DNA from: Carya illinoinensis
Lineage: Eukaryota; Streptophyta; Magnoliopsida; Fagales; Juglandaceae
DNA: 64,000 nucleotides
Reading direction: 5' to 3'
NCBI RefSeq assembly: GCF_018687715.1
Contig: NC_056759.1
Coordinates: 30,929,385 to 30,993,384, forward strand
The position numbers and the translations under genes were made by a program. The notes under the pieces are model-generated. The model did not search any database, was not told where the DNA came from, and was given only the letters and a program-made list of their open reading frames with translations. Shown piece after piece: positions 25,882 to 36,369 of the stretch (positions within the stretch are counted from its first letter, which is position 1; each line of letters starts with the position of its first letter).

Positions 25882-28262
25882 ATTGATAATATTCTAGTTT
25901 GGAATATTAGAGGGTTGGGTACGTCAAAAAGAAGGATAAGGAAATTGATTCGTAAGTTTGATATTTCTATTTTGGTAATCTCAGAGCCATTTCAAAGTGT
26001 GGAGAAATTACAAAGTTGGTCTTGTTCTATCCGGTCCAAACTTCAATTCTAATATATAAGTAGGTGGTAAAGTTTGGGTCTGTTAGAAAGAAGAAGTGGC
26101 AATGGATCTTGTTGGTATTTCAAATCAGTCCATTACTGGATTGTTTTCTCGCAATGGTGCTATTTTGTTAGGGACATTTGTATATACAGAGTGTTCTCAA
26201 ATAGAACGAAAAGAATTATGGGATCATTTGAGTGCTATCTCGAGTGTGGGAGTGCCATGGGTGGTTTTGGATGATTTTAATATTATCAAGTTGGATGATG
26301 AGCGCATTGGTGGGAGGCCGTGACCTATTGGTGCAATGGAGGAGTTTAATGGGTGTATTAATAGTTGTGGATTGATTAATTTCAGGTTGCATGGAAAACA
26401 AATGTCATTGTGTAATGGCCAATTGAGATTAGTGCTAAGTTGCACAAAACTTGATCGTCCTCCCTCTTGTGAACAACTTGTTTATGTCCAAGTTTGGTGA
26501 TGTCTCGACGAAATTGTTATGTCAAAATACTTCTGATCATTCGCCAATTGTCTTAAAGCTAGTTTATGGGTTCTCAAGGTATGGTCCATTTCTTTTCCGA
26601 TTTCAGAATATATGGATTTCGAATGCAAATTTTTTGATTGTTGTGGAATCTTCTTGGATGGAACCGACATTGAGTAGTGGTGGTTTTCTTGTCTTAGCTG
26701 ATAAATTGAAAAGGTTGAAACATAAATTGCAGGATTGGAATAAAAGTGTCTTTGGAAGACTTGATGAGGTTATTTGGGAGTTGGAGGAAAGGATTGAGAT
26801 TCTAAAGGGGGTGTTACAATCAAATTTGTCTGTGGAGGTGGAAAATGATTATTTGGTGACTAAGGCAGAACTTGAGATTTGGATCAAGAGGGAAGATACT
26901 TGATTGGCATAGCAGGCAAAGAATAAGGGGGATTAGAAGGGGATCGGAATTCAAAGTTCTTCCATGCTGTTATTACACAAAGGTGGAAGAGGTCTAGTGT
27001 GAAAGAGATGAGACTTTTATATGGCCTGGTCCTGGATTCCCCAGAAAGAGTGCATGAGGAAGTAGTTTGATATTTTGAGTAATTCATCTCTCAAGAAGAA
27101 GTGGGAGAATTGTCAAACCTTGATTATTTGTTCCCTCACTCTTTATCAGAAGCAGATAGATGAGATTTGATACTGGAACCAAGGGAAGAAGAAGTAAAAA
27201 TGGTCTTGTCATTGGTGCAGACAGTAGCCCAAGGCCTGATGGCTTTGGGTCTTCTTTTTACTTGGCTTGCTGGAATTTTGTGAAACAGGATATTATGGTT
27301 GCGGTGAAGGATTTCTTTCAAGGTACGGAGTTTCCTAGACTTTTCACCGCATCATTTATTGTGCTTATTTCTAAGGTGAAAAGTCCGCAAAGTTTTGATA
27401 AATTCATACCTATAAGTTTTTGTAATGTCCTTTATAAGGTATTTTCTAAACTCCTAGTTAATCGTCTGTCTGGGTTGCTTGGAAGTATTATTTCGCTTGA
27501 ACATGGGGCTTTTGTGAAGGGTAGGAATATTTTTTAGAATATTTCTCTTGCCCAAGAGAACATGAGTTTATTGCATAGGAAGGCTAGGGGGGAAATATCA
27601 TGCTAAAAATTGACATGAGTAAGGAGTATGATCGAGTAGATTGGAGATTTCTAGACCATGTGTTACGCTCTCTTGGGTTCCCAGTTTATTTTTGAAAGTT
27701 GATTATAATTGTGTCTCTAAAGTTTGGTTTTCAATATGATGAATGTGGCCATATCTATTTAACAACCTTGAGAATACCTCTTCCATAAGAATAAAGTTTG
27801 GAACCTCGGCCGCCTAAAGTCGTCATTGTTCAATGGTTGAAGCCTTCTTTTGGAAGATTGAAGTTGAATTTAGATGGTAGTTCTTTTGGGAATCTGGGAC
27901 CTACTGAGGGAGGTGGAGTTCTTTGGAATCATGAAGGGAGGTTTGTATTTGCTATTTCAAAATTCTTTGGTTCTTATACTAATAATGAAGTGGAGCTTCG
28001 GGCAATTGTAGAGGGAATAAAAATATGCCGTCAATTGGGTTACTGTTTCATTGATATTGAATGTGATTCTTTGATTATGCTTTCTTGGTTGATGAATAGA
28101 GTTTGTACAATGTGGTATTTATGGGATTTACCGACCTTGTTGGATGGTTTTGACTTCTCCATTAAGCATATATTTAGGGAAGGGAATAAAGTGGCGGATG
28201 AGTTGGCAAGAGTTGGTGCGTCGGGGGAGGAGTTGATGTTTTTAGAGCCTGTCTTATTGTGA
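25882..28262 (+). pseudogene. LINE ORF2 remnant: endonuclease, N-terminal RT half and RNase H
   Basis: The segment opens with WNIRGLG (25900-25920), the start of the APE-type endonuclease of plant L1 ORF2. It continues through PWVVLDDFN (about 26255-26281; normally GDFN). The RT N-terminal half is at 27160-27537 (FIVLISKVKSPQSFDKFIPISFCNVLYK, then EHGAFVKGRNIF) and runs to about 27757. An RNase H domain at 27798-28262 is open and keeps the D, E, D, D residues in LNLDGSS, VELRA, ECDS and VADELA. The RT catalytic half, which should lie between, is absent here and found inverted at 28263-29212. Stops and frame changes occur throughout the first half. Confidence 0.9.
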
Positions 28263-29212
28263 GAAAATGGAGCTCCAAGATCTCATAGGAGTCAATAATA
28301 GCACCAAATTTCAACCAGTTATCCCTCCAAAAGGAAACTCGACTATCCCTTAACTTCCACAAACACTACTATTATTCTCTTCCAGAATAAAGAGCCTTTA
28401 CTAGCATCAATCAAAGATACATGTCTATCCTTAACATATTTTGCCTTAAAAATTTGACCCAAACTAATTTTTGAGTTAATAAATTCCATGTAAACTTCAT
28501 AAAAAGTGACACCTGCACATCTTCAAATTTCCTTAGTCCCATGCCCCCTTCAAGAATTGGGTTGCACACTATCCCAATAAACCCACTTCCTTTTTGGCTT
28601 ACCATTAAAGGAGACTCAGAAAAAATTATGACTAGCCTCAATAGCCTTAGGAGTATACAAAACAGAAAATAAGTGAATCGGGATACTTGTCACAATATGC
28701 CTTAACAACAAGATGTGAGCACCAGAAGATAGAAACTTCTTTTTCCATCCTTCAAGTTGGCCACAGATCCGGTGCATTAACTCATCAAAATAAGTCACTT
28801 TCAACCTTCTTGAAACCAAAGGCACGCCTAAGTACTTGACCGGAAAGGAGCCCTTCGAGAACGAAGTAATTCTCAAAGTACTCCTTTTTTTAGCACCCAT
28901 AAAATTCTTTGGAAAAAAATGGAAGACTTCTCTTTACTCAAAACCTGACCAGACCAATCTTCATACTGAGCAAAAACATCCCTAATAACAGGAAGCAAGG
29001 ACTTCCCACCATTAGCAAACACAACAATGTCATCAGCATACAATAAGTAAGATATAAGAGGAGCACCTCGAGGATGAGAAAATGGAACAATCATCCCATT
29101 ACTAAACTTATGCTTTAACAATCTGGATAACATTTCTTCTACGAATAAACAAATAGGGAGATAAAGAATCCCCTGCCTCAAACCACACCCACTGGGGAAG
29201 AAGCCTTTCACA
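28263..29212 (-). pseudogene. Inverted LINE ORF2 segment: RT catalytic half and linker
   Basis: On the minus strand, 29211-28873 reads the RT active-site region (KGFFPSGCGLRQG, then YLLYADDIVVFA) with the YADD box intact. 28900-28616 follows with PVKYLGVPLVSRRL and GWKKKFLSSGAHILLLRHI, and 28641-28411 with the next block (GGMGLRKFED). The segment stops near 28263 with WKLRDSRVSFWRDNWL (28360-28300). Its 5' end would follow directly the point where the plus-strand RT half stops (about 27757), so the two belong to one ancestral ORF2. It ends at 29212 against TPS2-derived sequence. Confidence 0.9.
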
Positions 29213-29392
29213 TATGATCACCATCATGATATGTATTGTATAGTCATGTTAGATCTCATAAGTACATTAAATCTAATAGAATAATTATTTTGTATCCAAA
29301 CTAATACCAATCCAACCCATTTCATGAACAAAACTACTTGTTACAAATAATATCTTTCGTTTCAGCAATTTCTTCCACCCATATATCATTTT

Positions 29393-30055
29393 TATTCCAT
29401 CCTCAAAGTGATACGATTGCCCGTCTTTATAATATATTGATCAGCTCAAGTTGCTCTAACAGATATATCTACCACTTTATGAAATATTGATCACTTATTT
29501 CTTAACCTGAACAGCTAATTTGGTGTATGATTGATCTCCCTTGAAATTCAAAATTTTCATTACTGTGAAACTAATTAATATAACAAGAATATTCAAATGG
29601 ATACATGCAACTATCTTACAAACTCTTTTATAACAAAAAAAAAAATAGTAATTAAATATTCTAACTCTTACGAGTTTCTCTTTATATGATCTAGGTTTTA
29701 AATTATATATATATATAGATATATAAGCTCCCTATATTTAAAACAAAATTGTAAAAAGAGTTGTGTATCATTATATTCCTAATCCAAAGAATACTTACAC
29801 ACTATTGAGACCAATGTTAGAAAACTATGATGGGATCATGTATCACATATAATATTTCACTAGTTAGTCATTAGCAGTATTAATTGCTCCATAAAGTAGG
29901 TTGAGAATTAGCTGATCGCAAAGCAATAGTAGAATAATTTGAGATTTCGACAGCGGCCATGAATCAAATAGGACAAGGATTAATACTATCACTTCTAGAT
30001 GCATTTTTGGATGTTTTATGATCAAAGAAGAGAATTTTAAATATATATATATATA
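29393..30055 (-). pseudogene. TPS2 pseudogene, 5' piece (exons 2 and 1)
   Basis: 29395-29540 aligns by eye with TPS1 exon 2, and 29530-29580 with its upstream border (CTTGAAATTCAAAATTTTCAT in both copies). 29870-30050 aligns with TPS1 exon 1. The RR(x8)W site is recognisable as LRSANSQPTLW (about 29885-29920), with the first arginine replaced and a stop three codons later. Together with 8345-9033 and 14476-15345 it gives exons 7-5-4-2-1 in minus-strand order, so one gene has been dispersed over 21.7 kb by insertions. Confidence 0.82.
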
Positions 30056-30117
30056 TATATTACATGCCTGTGATGGCTGCAATCCTTGGCTACATTCTTA
30101 GACGTTGATCACTTTAG

Positions 30118-30836
30118 GACGGTTAGTGCGATTTCGTGAGGGTGCTAGGGCATTGGCCTATGGCCACTCCGTCTTGCCCTCCGGTAGCCGCTGCTATTGG
30201 TGGGATTGGGGCGAGTTCTGAGAAGGATTCCTTGTAGGACGGGCAGGTTTTTCAGTGGGTGGATTTGGAGAGGACAAGGAACAACCAGGGATTGGAAGGG
30301 GGGAGGGGGAGATCGGCATTCGTTTGTTCAAGCGCTTCAAAGCAAAGTTTTGAATACCGTACCGGGTAAGGCACTCGAACGAAATATTTCGATACTGGTA
30401 TCATTTCGGGATAGTCGATATATGAATAAATTATATTCCAAAATAATAGTCTATATATGAATTAATTATATATAAATTATAAACAACCTGGTCTGAATTG
30501 GGAGTCAAAAAATGAACTTACAGTTTGAAGAAATGACAAAAAAAAAGTAATGGCTGAAATATTGGCCGGTACAGGCCGAAATATTGGCCGGTACAATCGG
30601 TATTTAGACTGATACGAAACAAGTATAATACCTATACCGGACCAGTGGCCAGTACGGTATATACCGGCCGGTACCGGTACAATATTTAAAACATTGCTTC
30701 AAAGGCCTGAATTGATTAACGATGATTTGGGTTTTGTCTTCCAGATGTTGAGATGGATAGGGCCACGGAAGATTTAAAGTTTGCACCGGTGTTGAAATTT
30801 CTCTTGACAAGGTCATCTATTGATGGGGATAAAAAA
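30118..30836 (+). pseudogene. LINE ORF1 fragment interrupted by a MITE
   Basis: A frame beginning at ATG 30160-30162 (MATPSCPPVAAA) meets a stop after 25 codons, then reads on. Across the MITE at 30343-30696, SFVQALQ joins RPELINDDLGFVF (30705-30743), the same block as SFLQALQ...KLIDGGLGFMV in the ORF1 at 15413. ATEDLKFAPVLKFLLTRSSID follows to about 30825. The fragment lacks ORF2 and ends near an A-rich run (about 30831-30837). Confidence 0.82.
30343..30696. mobile_element. hAT-type MITE, 354 bp
   Basis: The ends are imperfect inverted repeats, CAAAGTTTTGAATACCGTAC at the left and CAATGTTTTAAATATTGTAC read in from the right. It is flanked by a perfect 8-bp direct repeat CTTCAAAG (30335-30342 and 30697-30704), the duplication size of hAT transposons. 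The right half is dense in CCGG-containing palindromes. Deleting it restores the LINE ORF1 reading frame. Confidence 0.93.
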
Positions 30837-30839
30837 AGA

Positions 30840-31783
30840 TTTATAACTTAACCTTTTGTTTTACTTTATCTAACATTCCTCTAAACAAATTTTTGTAAAA
30901 TAACCAAGGAACCCAATTAGGCAAATGTGCATCACAAGTTGCCCCTCCACTAGTATGTGTATAAATATATATATATATATAAGAATTGAATATTTATAAA
31001 ATGAATATATGTTGTAAAAAATCACAAACTTGAATTAAGACACAAAAATAAAGAAAACAATTAAAAGAATAGATAAATTATTAAAAATAATGATATTTAA
31101 AAAAAATAGAGAATGGTGGGACATATTTAAAGTTATAAAAAATTAAAATTATATAAATATATTTTATAATTAATTAAACACTGTTAGAATTTAAAATTTA
31201 CAAAAATGCCATCTAACTATAAGAAAATTACAAAAACAGCCCGAAACGGAATGGAGACCTAAACGCTCTATTCAGGCCGAAATTTCCAGAATTTAATCGG
31301 AATGACCGAAATTTAAAGTGAAACGGAACGAGATGGTAGTGTGCCAGAAACTACACCGAAACGGCAAATTCTAGCCATTCCAACCAGAATGAAATGGAAT
31401 TCAAAACCTTGGTTTCAATTCCCAAATGCAATGTAGTTATTTTGAAAAAAAAAAATTAATTTATTATTAAAAAATTAAATTTTTTTATATAAATTTTATA
31501 TTTATATTTTTTTATTCAAAATATTACACAACTTTGTACACTCACGACTACAATTATCAATTTCCACTTTTATCCAATATCTTCGTATAAATAGATTTTA
31601 GAAAATAAATCCTGACATAAATTTACTTAATATATCATATTTTAAAATATTTTTATTGTAAAATAAATTTATCATATCACATCAAATTACATTAATTTAT
31701 TAATGTACTTTTTAAAAAATCTCTTAAAAAAGCCATATAAATAAAAAAGATACTGAGGGACGAGGTGTTAGCCTTAACGACTA
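30840..31783. other. AT-rich intergenic DNA, one possible MITE end
   Basis: Very AT-rich with a (TA)n tract at about 30966-30980. The stretch 31220-31425 contains repeated GAAACGGAAT/CCGAAAT-like units and ends ATTCAAAACCTTG, which resembles the end of the hAT MITE at 30343, but I found no left end. No gene seen. Confidence 0.45.
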
Positions 31784-31993
31784 GGTTCGGTTTGGTAGTA
31801 AGATTATAATTTTGAGTTTTAAAATAAAATATTAAAATATTATACTTTTAATATTATTATTATTTTAAGATTTGAAAAAATTAAGAAAAAGTTGAATTAT
31901 TTATTATATTTTACAAGAAAATTTGAAAAAATTGTAATGATGAGATGATAATTTTGAATTTGAGATGAGAAATTTGAATTGCCAAACCGAACC
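31784..31993. mobile_element. AT-rich MITE, 210 bp
   Basis: The element begins GGTTCGGTTTGG and ends CCAAACCGAACC, a perfect 12-bp terminal inverted repeat around an AT-rich core without coding capacity. The target duplication is unclear, so the superfamily is open. Confidence 0.7.
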
Positions 31994-32000
31994 AACCTTA

Positions 32001-32639
32001 GTGCATGTTTGAGGTTGCGGTAGAAAATATTATTTTTAACTTAAAACTTATAGCTTAGAGCTTAATACAATAAACTCTATTATTAAAAATTTATTTATTG
32101 TTTGGGATCCGTATATCTATAGCACTTTTAAACATACTAATTTGTTTGGAAATAAATTTAAAAAGCACTTTTTGACATAAAAATGACATAAAAGGACATA
32201 TACTTGATAAAAATAAAATATTATAATAAAATAATAACAAAAATAATCTAATAGATTTTTCAATAATTATAATGAAAAAGAAAATTTTTTCAATAATGCA
32301 TAAGTGATAGGAGAAGATGAAAAAATATTTATGAGTAAAGTCTTGAGTAGATTATACGGAAATAATAAAAAAATATAGATTGGCAAAATTGTCATTGTGA
32401 TAAAATAATGAAGGTCATTTCGTATTGTACATAGTACAGTAAAATAGAGATTACTTTTTCTGAAGTACTTCTAACAAAAAGCATTACTTTGGTGCTTTTA
32501 TTAAAATGTAATTTTTTGTTTTTTCTTGATTTAGAAGTACTTTAATGTAAAACTACCAAACGGATGAATTTTGTCATATAAACACTTTATACCGTTCTAC
32601 CGCACTTTTTAGATCTCCCACCGCAATTTCAAATAGCCC
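32001..32639. mobile_element. PIF/Harbinger (Tourist-like) MITE, 639 bp
   Basis: The left end GTGCATGTTTGAGGTTGCGGT pairs with GGGCTATTTGAAATTGCGGT read in from the right end. The flanks are TTA at 31998-32000 and 32640-32642, the target of this superfamily. The core is AT-rich and non-coding. It sits seven bases after the preceding MITE. Confidence 0.82.
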
Positions 32640-32940
32640 TTAGTCAGGATTAAATCAATAGAACTATTGCTTAATTCAGCAGCTGATTCAAAACTTGGCC
32701 TAAAATGCAAGGAAATGCTGTTGGGGGATCTCGTTGTTATATCATAATTGTAGATTTGGTAGAGATTACCAAATCAGGATGGTTCAAAGAAGTACCCATA
32801 TCTCTCTGTTTTTTCTCTATTTTAAAAACAGAACACAGTAGCATCATAACTTGTCCAATCAGGCCCAAAGATTAAAGCCATGCAACGGCTCCGGTTCCCA
32901 GTTCAATATTCTGTGTGGATTTGGGAAACCCAAGAATTCT

Positions 32941-34566
32941 TCAGACTTGCTCAGTCTGCTCAGATGTTGCAAATTGATTGTCAGCATCAGGTGCCAATCT
33001 AAACTTCAGAATCTTATGAAGCCGTGCCACTGGTTTTACATCCTTGCTTGGCGCTCGATTTGGATCTATCATACATTTTGCCGAGAAAAGGTTTGCTTCG
33101 GATGGTCCTGTCTCTTCGTGAACCACTGGGGTAGCATCTGCAAAGAGAAGCGGATTTAGCACACACCCGTAACCAGAAAAGAAGGCAGTGAGGCTGCAGG
33201 AATGATTTTATAGGCGATTGCTCTTGGATCAAATAGGTCAGGCGACTTCTTCTGTCATGTGGGGGCTCGAACAAGGTAATAAAGACAGCTGCAATAACCA
33301 TCATTCTGGTGATATTATATCCCAAACTTCCCTTCTACAACACTAACAAGCAAGCATTTCATGAAAGTGAAATTAAGTAAACAGTAGTTTAAATACTCTG
33401 TAACAGAATCTACCCTACATATGTTTCGAATTAATGGAAGTGGGGGGAAATTCTGAATTCCTTTTAACTTCTTGGCAAACAAACCGAGTATGACATGTTA
33501 CAAGGAACCAAAACCATTCACCTTCTTCCGTGAAAACCAAGCAAGTGCCAATTGTTTCTTCATATTCACCTATCTGTAAGGAGACTAGTATTAGTAATGG
33601 CTTAAAGGAAGCATGACCCAAGCCTCACAAATTAACACAAGAATCAACGAGGATACAAAAGATAAAACAATTGGAGTTCATGATACCAAAGTACTAAGTT
33701 CTACTTAAAGTTATTCCATCAATGCATCAACCTCAAAAATCTCTATTGAGTAACATGCTAACTACCAATGTAATGAATAGACGAAAGCTAAAATTTCCAT
33801 CTGGAATATAAAGGAGGAAGTAAAGATTAATTTCTGACTATCGCTAGCTAAAAGCCTAAATTATAATTGTCTGACTATATTTTTTACGAAAGACATGGCC
33901 ATCTCCACACAAAGCTGATATCATAGGTTTTAAATCAAGATTATTATTTCTCTTCAGAAAAGGACACTTAAACAGAAGTCTTTATTGTATTATATATTTA
34001 TGACCTTATCTCAACAAATGGTATTCGATAAAACCTGTCCCACATATGTTGCCTTATTTCTGGGAATTCTTAAACAAAAGGAAATGAAGACAATTACTGT
34101 CAGACAAAAATTATCCCAACAAATGTTAAGACAAGAATTTTGTCTGACAACAACTCCTAAAGAAATAAAGAAAACATATATTCAAAATCTGGAGGGGAAA
34201 AACAAAAGGAACAAAAAAAACACCTGTTTAGATAATTAACTTTCACACTCAAATCAATACAAAATTATCATAGGCAAAAAACTCACCAACTTCAATTTTT
34301 CATCAATAATTAATACTGGATTCAATGTGTCCAGGCCCTAAAAATACAAGCAAACGAATGGTAATGAGATTTGAAGAAACCAAACCATATCCATGTAGAA
34401 CTGAATACATAATTTTCAAACAATGATGTCTCGCATGTCTAGAACTTACAGAGAGAACATATGGTGCATTTGACGGGATGTCAAGTTGCCCAGAAACACT
34501 GTTGATATCAAGCAATACGAATTCTTCTTCATCCCCTTGATGATGTTGCACCGAGCTTACCTCCAT
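32941..34566 (-). CDS. GTF3C6: TFIIIC tau55-like subunit (general transcription factor 3C polypeptide 6 family)
   Basis: This is a small subunit of TFIIIC, the nuclear factor that binds tRNA and 5S gene promoters for RNA polymerase III. Exons on the minus strand: 34566-34450, 34337-34287, 33573-33522 and 33137-32941, all with GT-AG borders and correct phase, giving 138 residues and TGA at 32941-32943. Family blocks appear in order: EEEFVLLDINSVSGQLDIPSNAPYVLS (exon 1), GLDTLNPVLIIDEKLKL (exon 2), IGEYEETIGTCLVFTEE (exon 3), then HEETGPSEANLFSAK and the conserved C-terminal KPVARLHKILKFRL (exon 4). I chose ATG 34566 because the acidic start and overall length fit the family. No lesions were seen, so it is probably expressed; all neighbouring kilobases are transposon-derived. 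Confidence 0.9.
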
Positions 34567-35295
34567 ATCCTAAACACAAGCAATATGTTGAGGGGAAGTC
34601 AGTTTGACATGTCGAGCATTGTGTTCACCATCAAAGTGTTAAACTTCATACCGGAGGCAGAAGTCAAGACTCATTTTCTTAGAACTCTATACCAGTGGAT
34701 GAACAACTGAACATTCGATCTTGCTTTTTCTTCTTTCGTTTTTCAGGATTTCTATCACTTCAATTTTGCAATAATGTGTCTCCTTGAGGATTCTGACCCT
34801 TTCTTTTCAAACCCAACAAGCAAATGACGTAGAAAAACAAAACCTCTAATAAATTTTAGTTCTGGGTACCTTGTGTTGTGCCTATCAATGCAAGGACAGA
34901 AACTAACAGCTCACCTGACCTAGTGGACAGTTATGAAAAAACCTACTCCGAAAAAAAAAAAAACAAAAAATAAAGCAATGAATAAAAAGTTCAAAGCGAA
35001 CATATACGCACTAAACATCGCTCCCTTATACGCACTAAACAATTCGGGGATGGAAAGAGAAGAAGGGGGGTTACCGAGAGGTACACGGCTGAAGGAGGAT
35101 GTGGCGTTGTGCGATGTCGGTTTGAACCTAGAGGGGATCCGTGTGGTTTATAAGCAAAACGGAGTCCAACTGCAACTCAGTGGCTTAAGAGTGGATGATT
35201 GGCGGCTTCTGTGCGAGATGGCAATGGAGCTGGGCTGGTTTTCCGACGACACAAATAGATGAGAATAGAGCGAGAGATGGAAAGAAAGAAAGAAA

Positions 35296-35329
<34 letters not shown>

Positions 35330-35744
35330 CACAGAGAGATGAGCGCGAGAGCTCGAGGAAGAAATCCAACCTAGTTTCGTCAGTGGGCTTCTGATGGCAG
35401 CTGTATTGAGTGGCGGGGAAGAGGAATCGTGAGTGGCAGAGGGAGAATTGCACCGTCAGTGTGTGTCCAAATCACCTAAAAGAGGACCATGGTGGCTGAA
35501 GCAATGTCTAGCCGCGACGGTGGCTGTGGCGGGGCTGGGCCGGCTGGCGTGGTGTGGGGAGAGAGCTTGGGGTGCGTGACGGACGCAGTTCTACGCGTGC
35601 GCGATATATTCACTCGCAGAAATAAGGTGGTCTTCACTCTTCCGCACACAGCTGAGCCGTGGGTGGTAGGCCCACTTTTCCATAAAGGGATAGGGATCCC
35701 GTTCATTTGTCTCGCTCACTTATTTTATTTTATTTATTTATTTA
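34567..35744. other. Upstream region of the TFIIIC subunit gene
   Basis: Probably leader and promoter of the minus-strand gene, with a GA repeat and a GC-richer segment (35480-35700). A plus-strand frame at 34933-35262 (109 codons) has no recognisable motif and begins in an A-rich tract, so I do not call it a gene. Confidence 0.4.
35299..35328. repeat. (GA)n microsatellite
   Basis: About fourteen GA units, preceded by GAAA repeats. It reads as (CT)n on the TFIIIC gene's strand, a common feature of plant leaders and core promoters. Confidence 0.9.
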
Positions 35745-35970
35745 TTTTTAAATTTATTTTTACAGAAAAATTAAGAAAATATTATTTAATTATATTGTGA
35801 ATTTTATTTATTTTTTTAAAATATTTAAAAGTGTTAAAAGAAATATTTAAAAGTGTTTTTTTTTCATATTATTTTTTTAATACTTTTAAATATTTTGAAA
35901 AATAAATAAAATTCACAATATAATTAAATATAATTTTCTTAATCTTTTTATAAAAAAAATTCAAAAAAAA
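35745..35970. repeat. Long AT-rich inverted repeat (fold-back element)
   Basis: The left arm, about 35768-35835, is the near-perfect reverse complement of about 35878-35945. For example, AATTATATTGTGAATTTTAT (35788-35807) pairs with ATAAAATTCACAATATAATT (35905-35924). The arms extend outward with decay, and the loop is about 40 bases. No ORF. Probably a fold-back MITE. Confidence 0.8.
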
Positions 35971-36146
35971 AAAGAAATTCAGCGGAACAAGTTAACGAAA
36001 TCCCCAACAAGATCTCTAGCATTGTCCATCCATAAAAAGGCTTTTGAAACTTTCATGAACCTTTTCTTGGGCTCAGTAGACTTTTCCCATCTCTGTCTTA
36101 ACAAATTTGGATTTGGGTATCCTCCCACTTTTATATATATATATAT

Positions 36147-36308
36147 GAGAAATGATATTTATAATCGTGATTATATGAATATCGTATAATTTAAAAAAAT
36201 TAATACAAAATTCACATAAAAAAATTAATTTTTTAATTATAGACTCCATTCTTTTTTAAAATAATTACATGTCGTTTACACACTTCATAACTGCATGTAA
36301 CATTACTC
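36147..36308. mobile_element. Short MITE flanked by TA repeats
   Basis: The left end GAGAAATGATATTTATAATC is an imperfect match to GAGTAATGTTACATGCAGTT read in from the right end. Both sides abut (TA)n, so a TA target is plausible but cannot be proven. Confidence 0.6.
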
Positions 36309-36369
36309 TATATATATATACATACATATGTATATATATATGTATATGGATGCTAAGCTTAATAGTTTT

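Noticed and set aside
34933..35262. 109-codon plus-strand frame upstream of GTF3C6
   Set aside because: Starts in an A-rich tract, has no motif I recognise and overlaps the probable leader region of the minus-strand gene.
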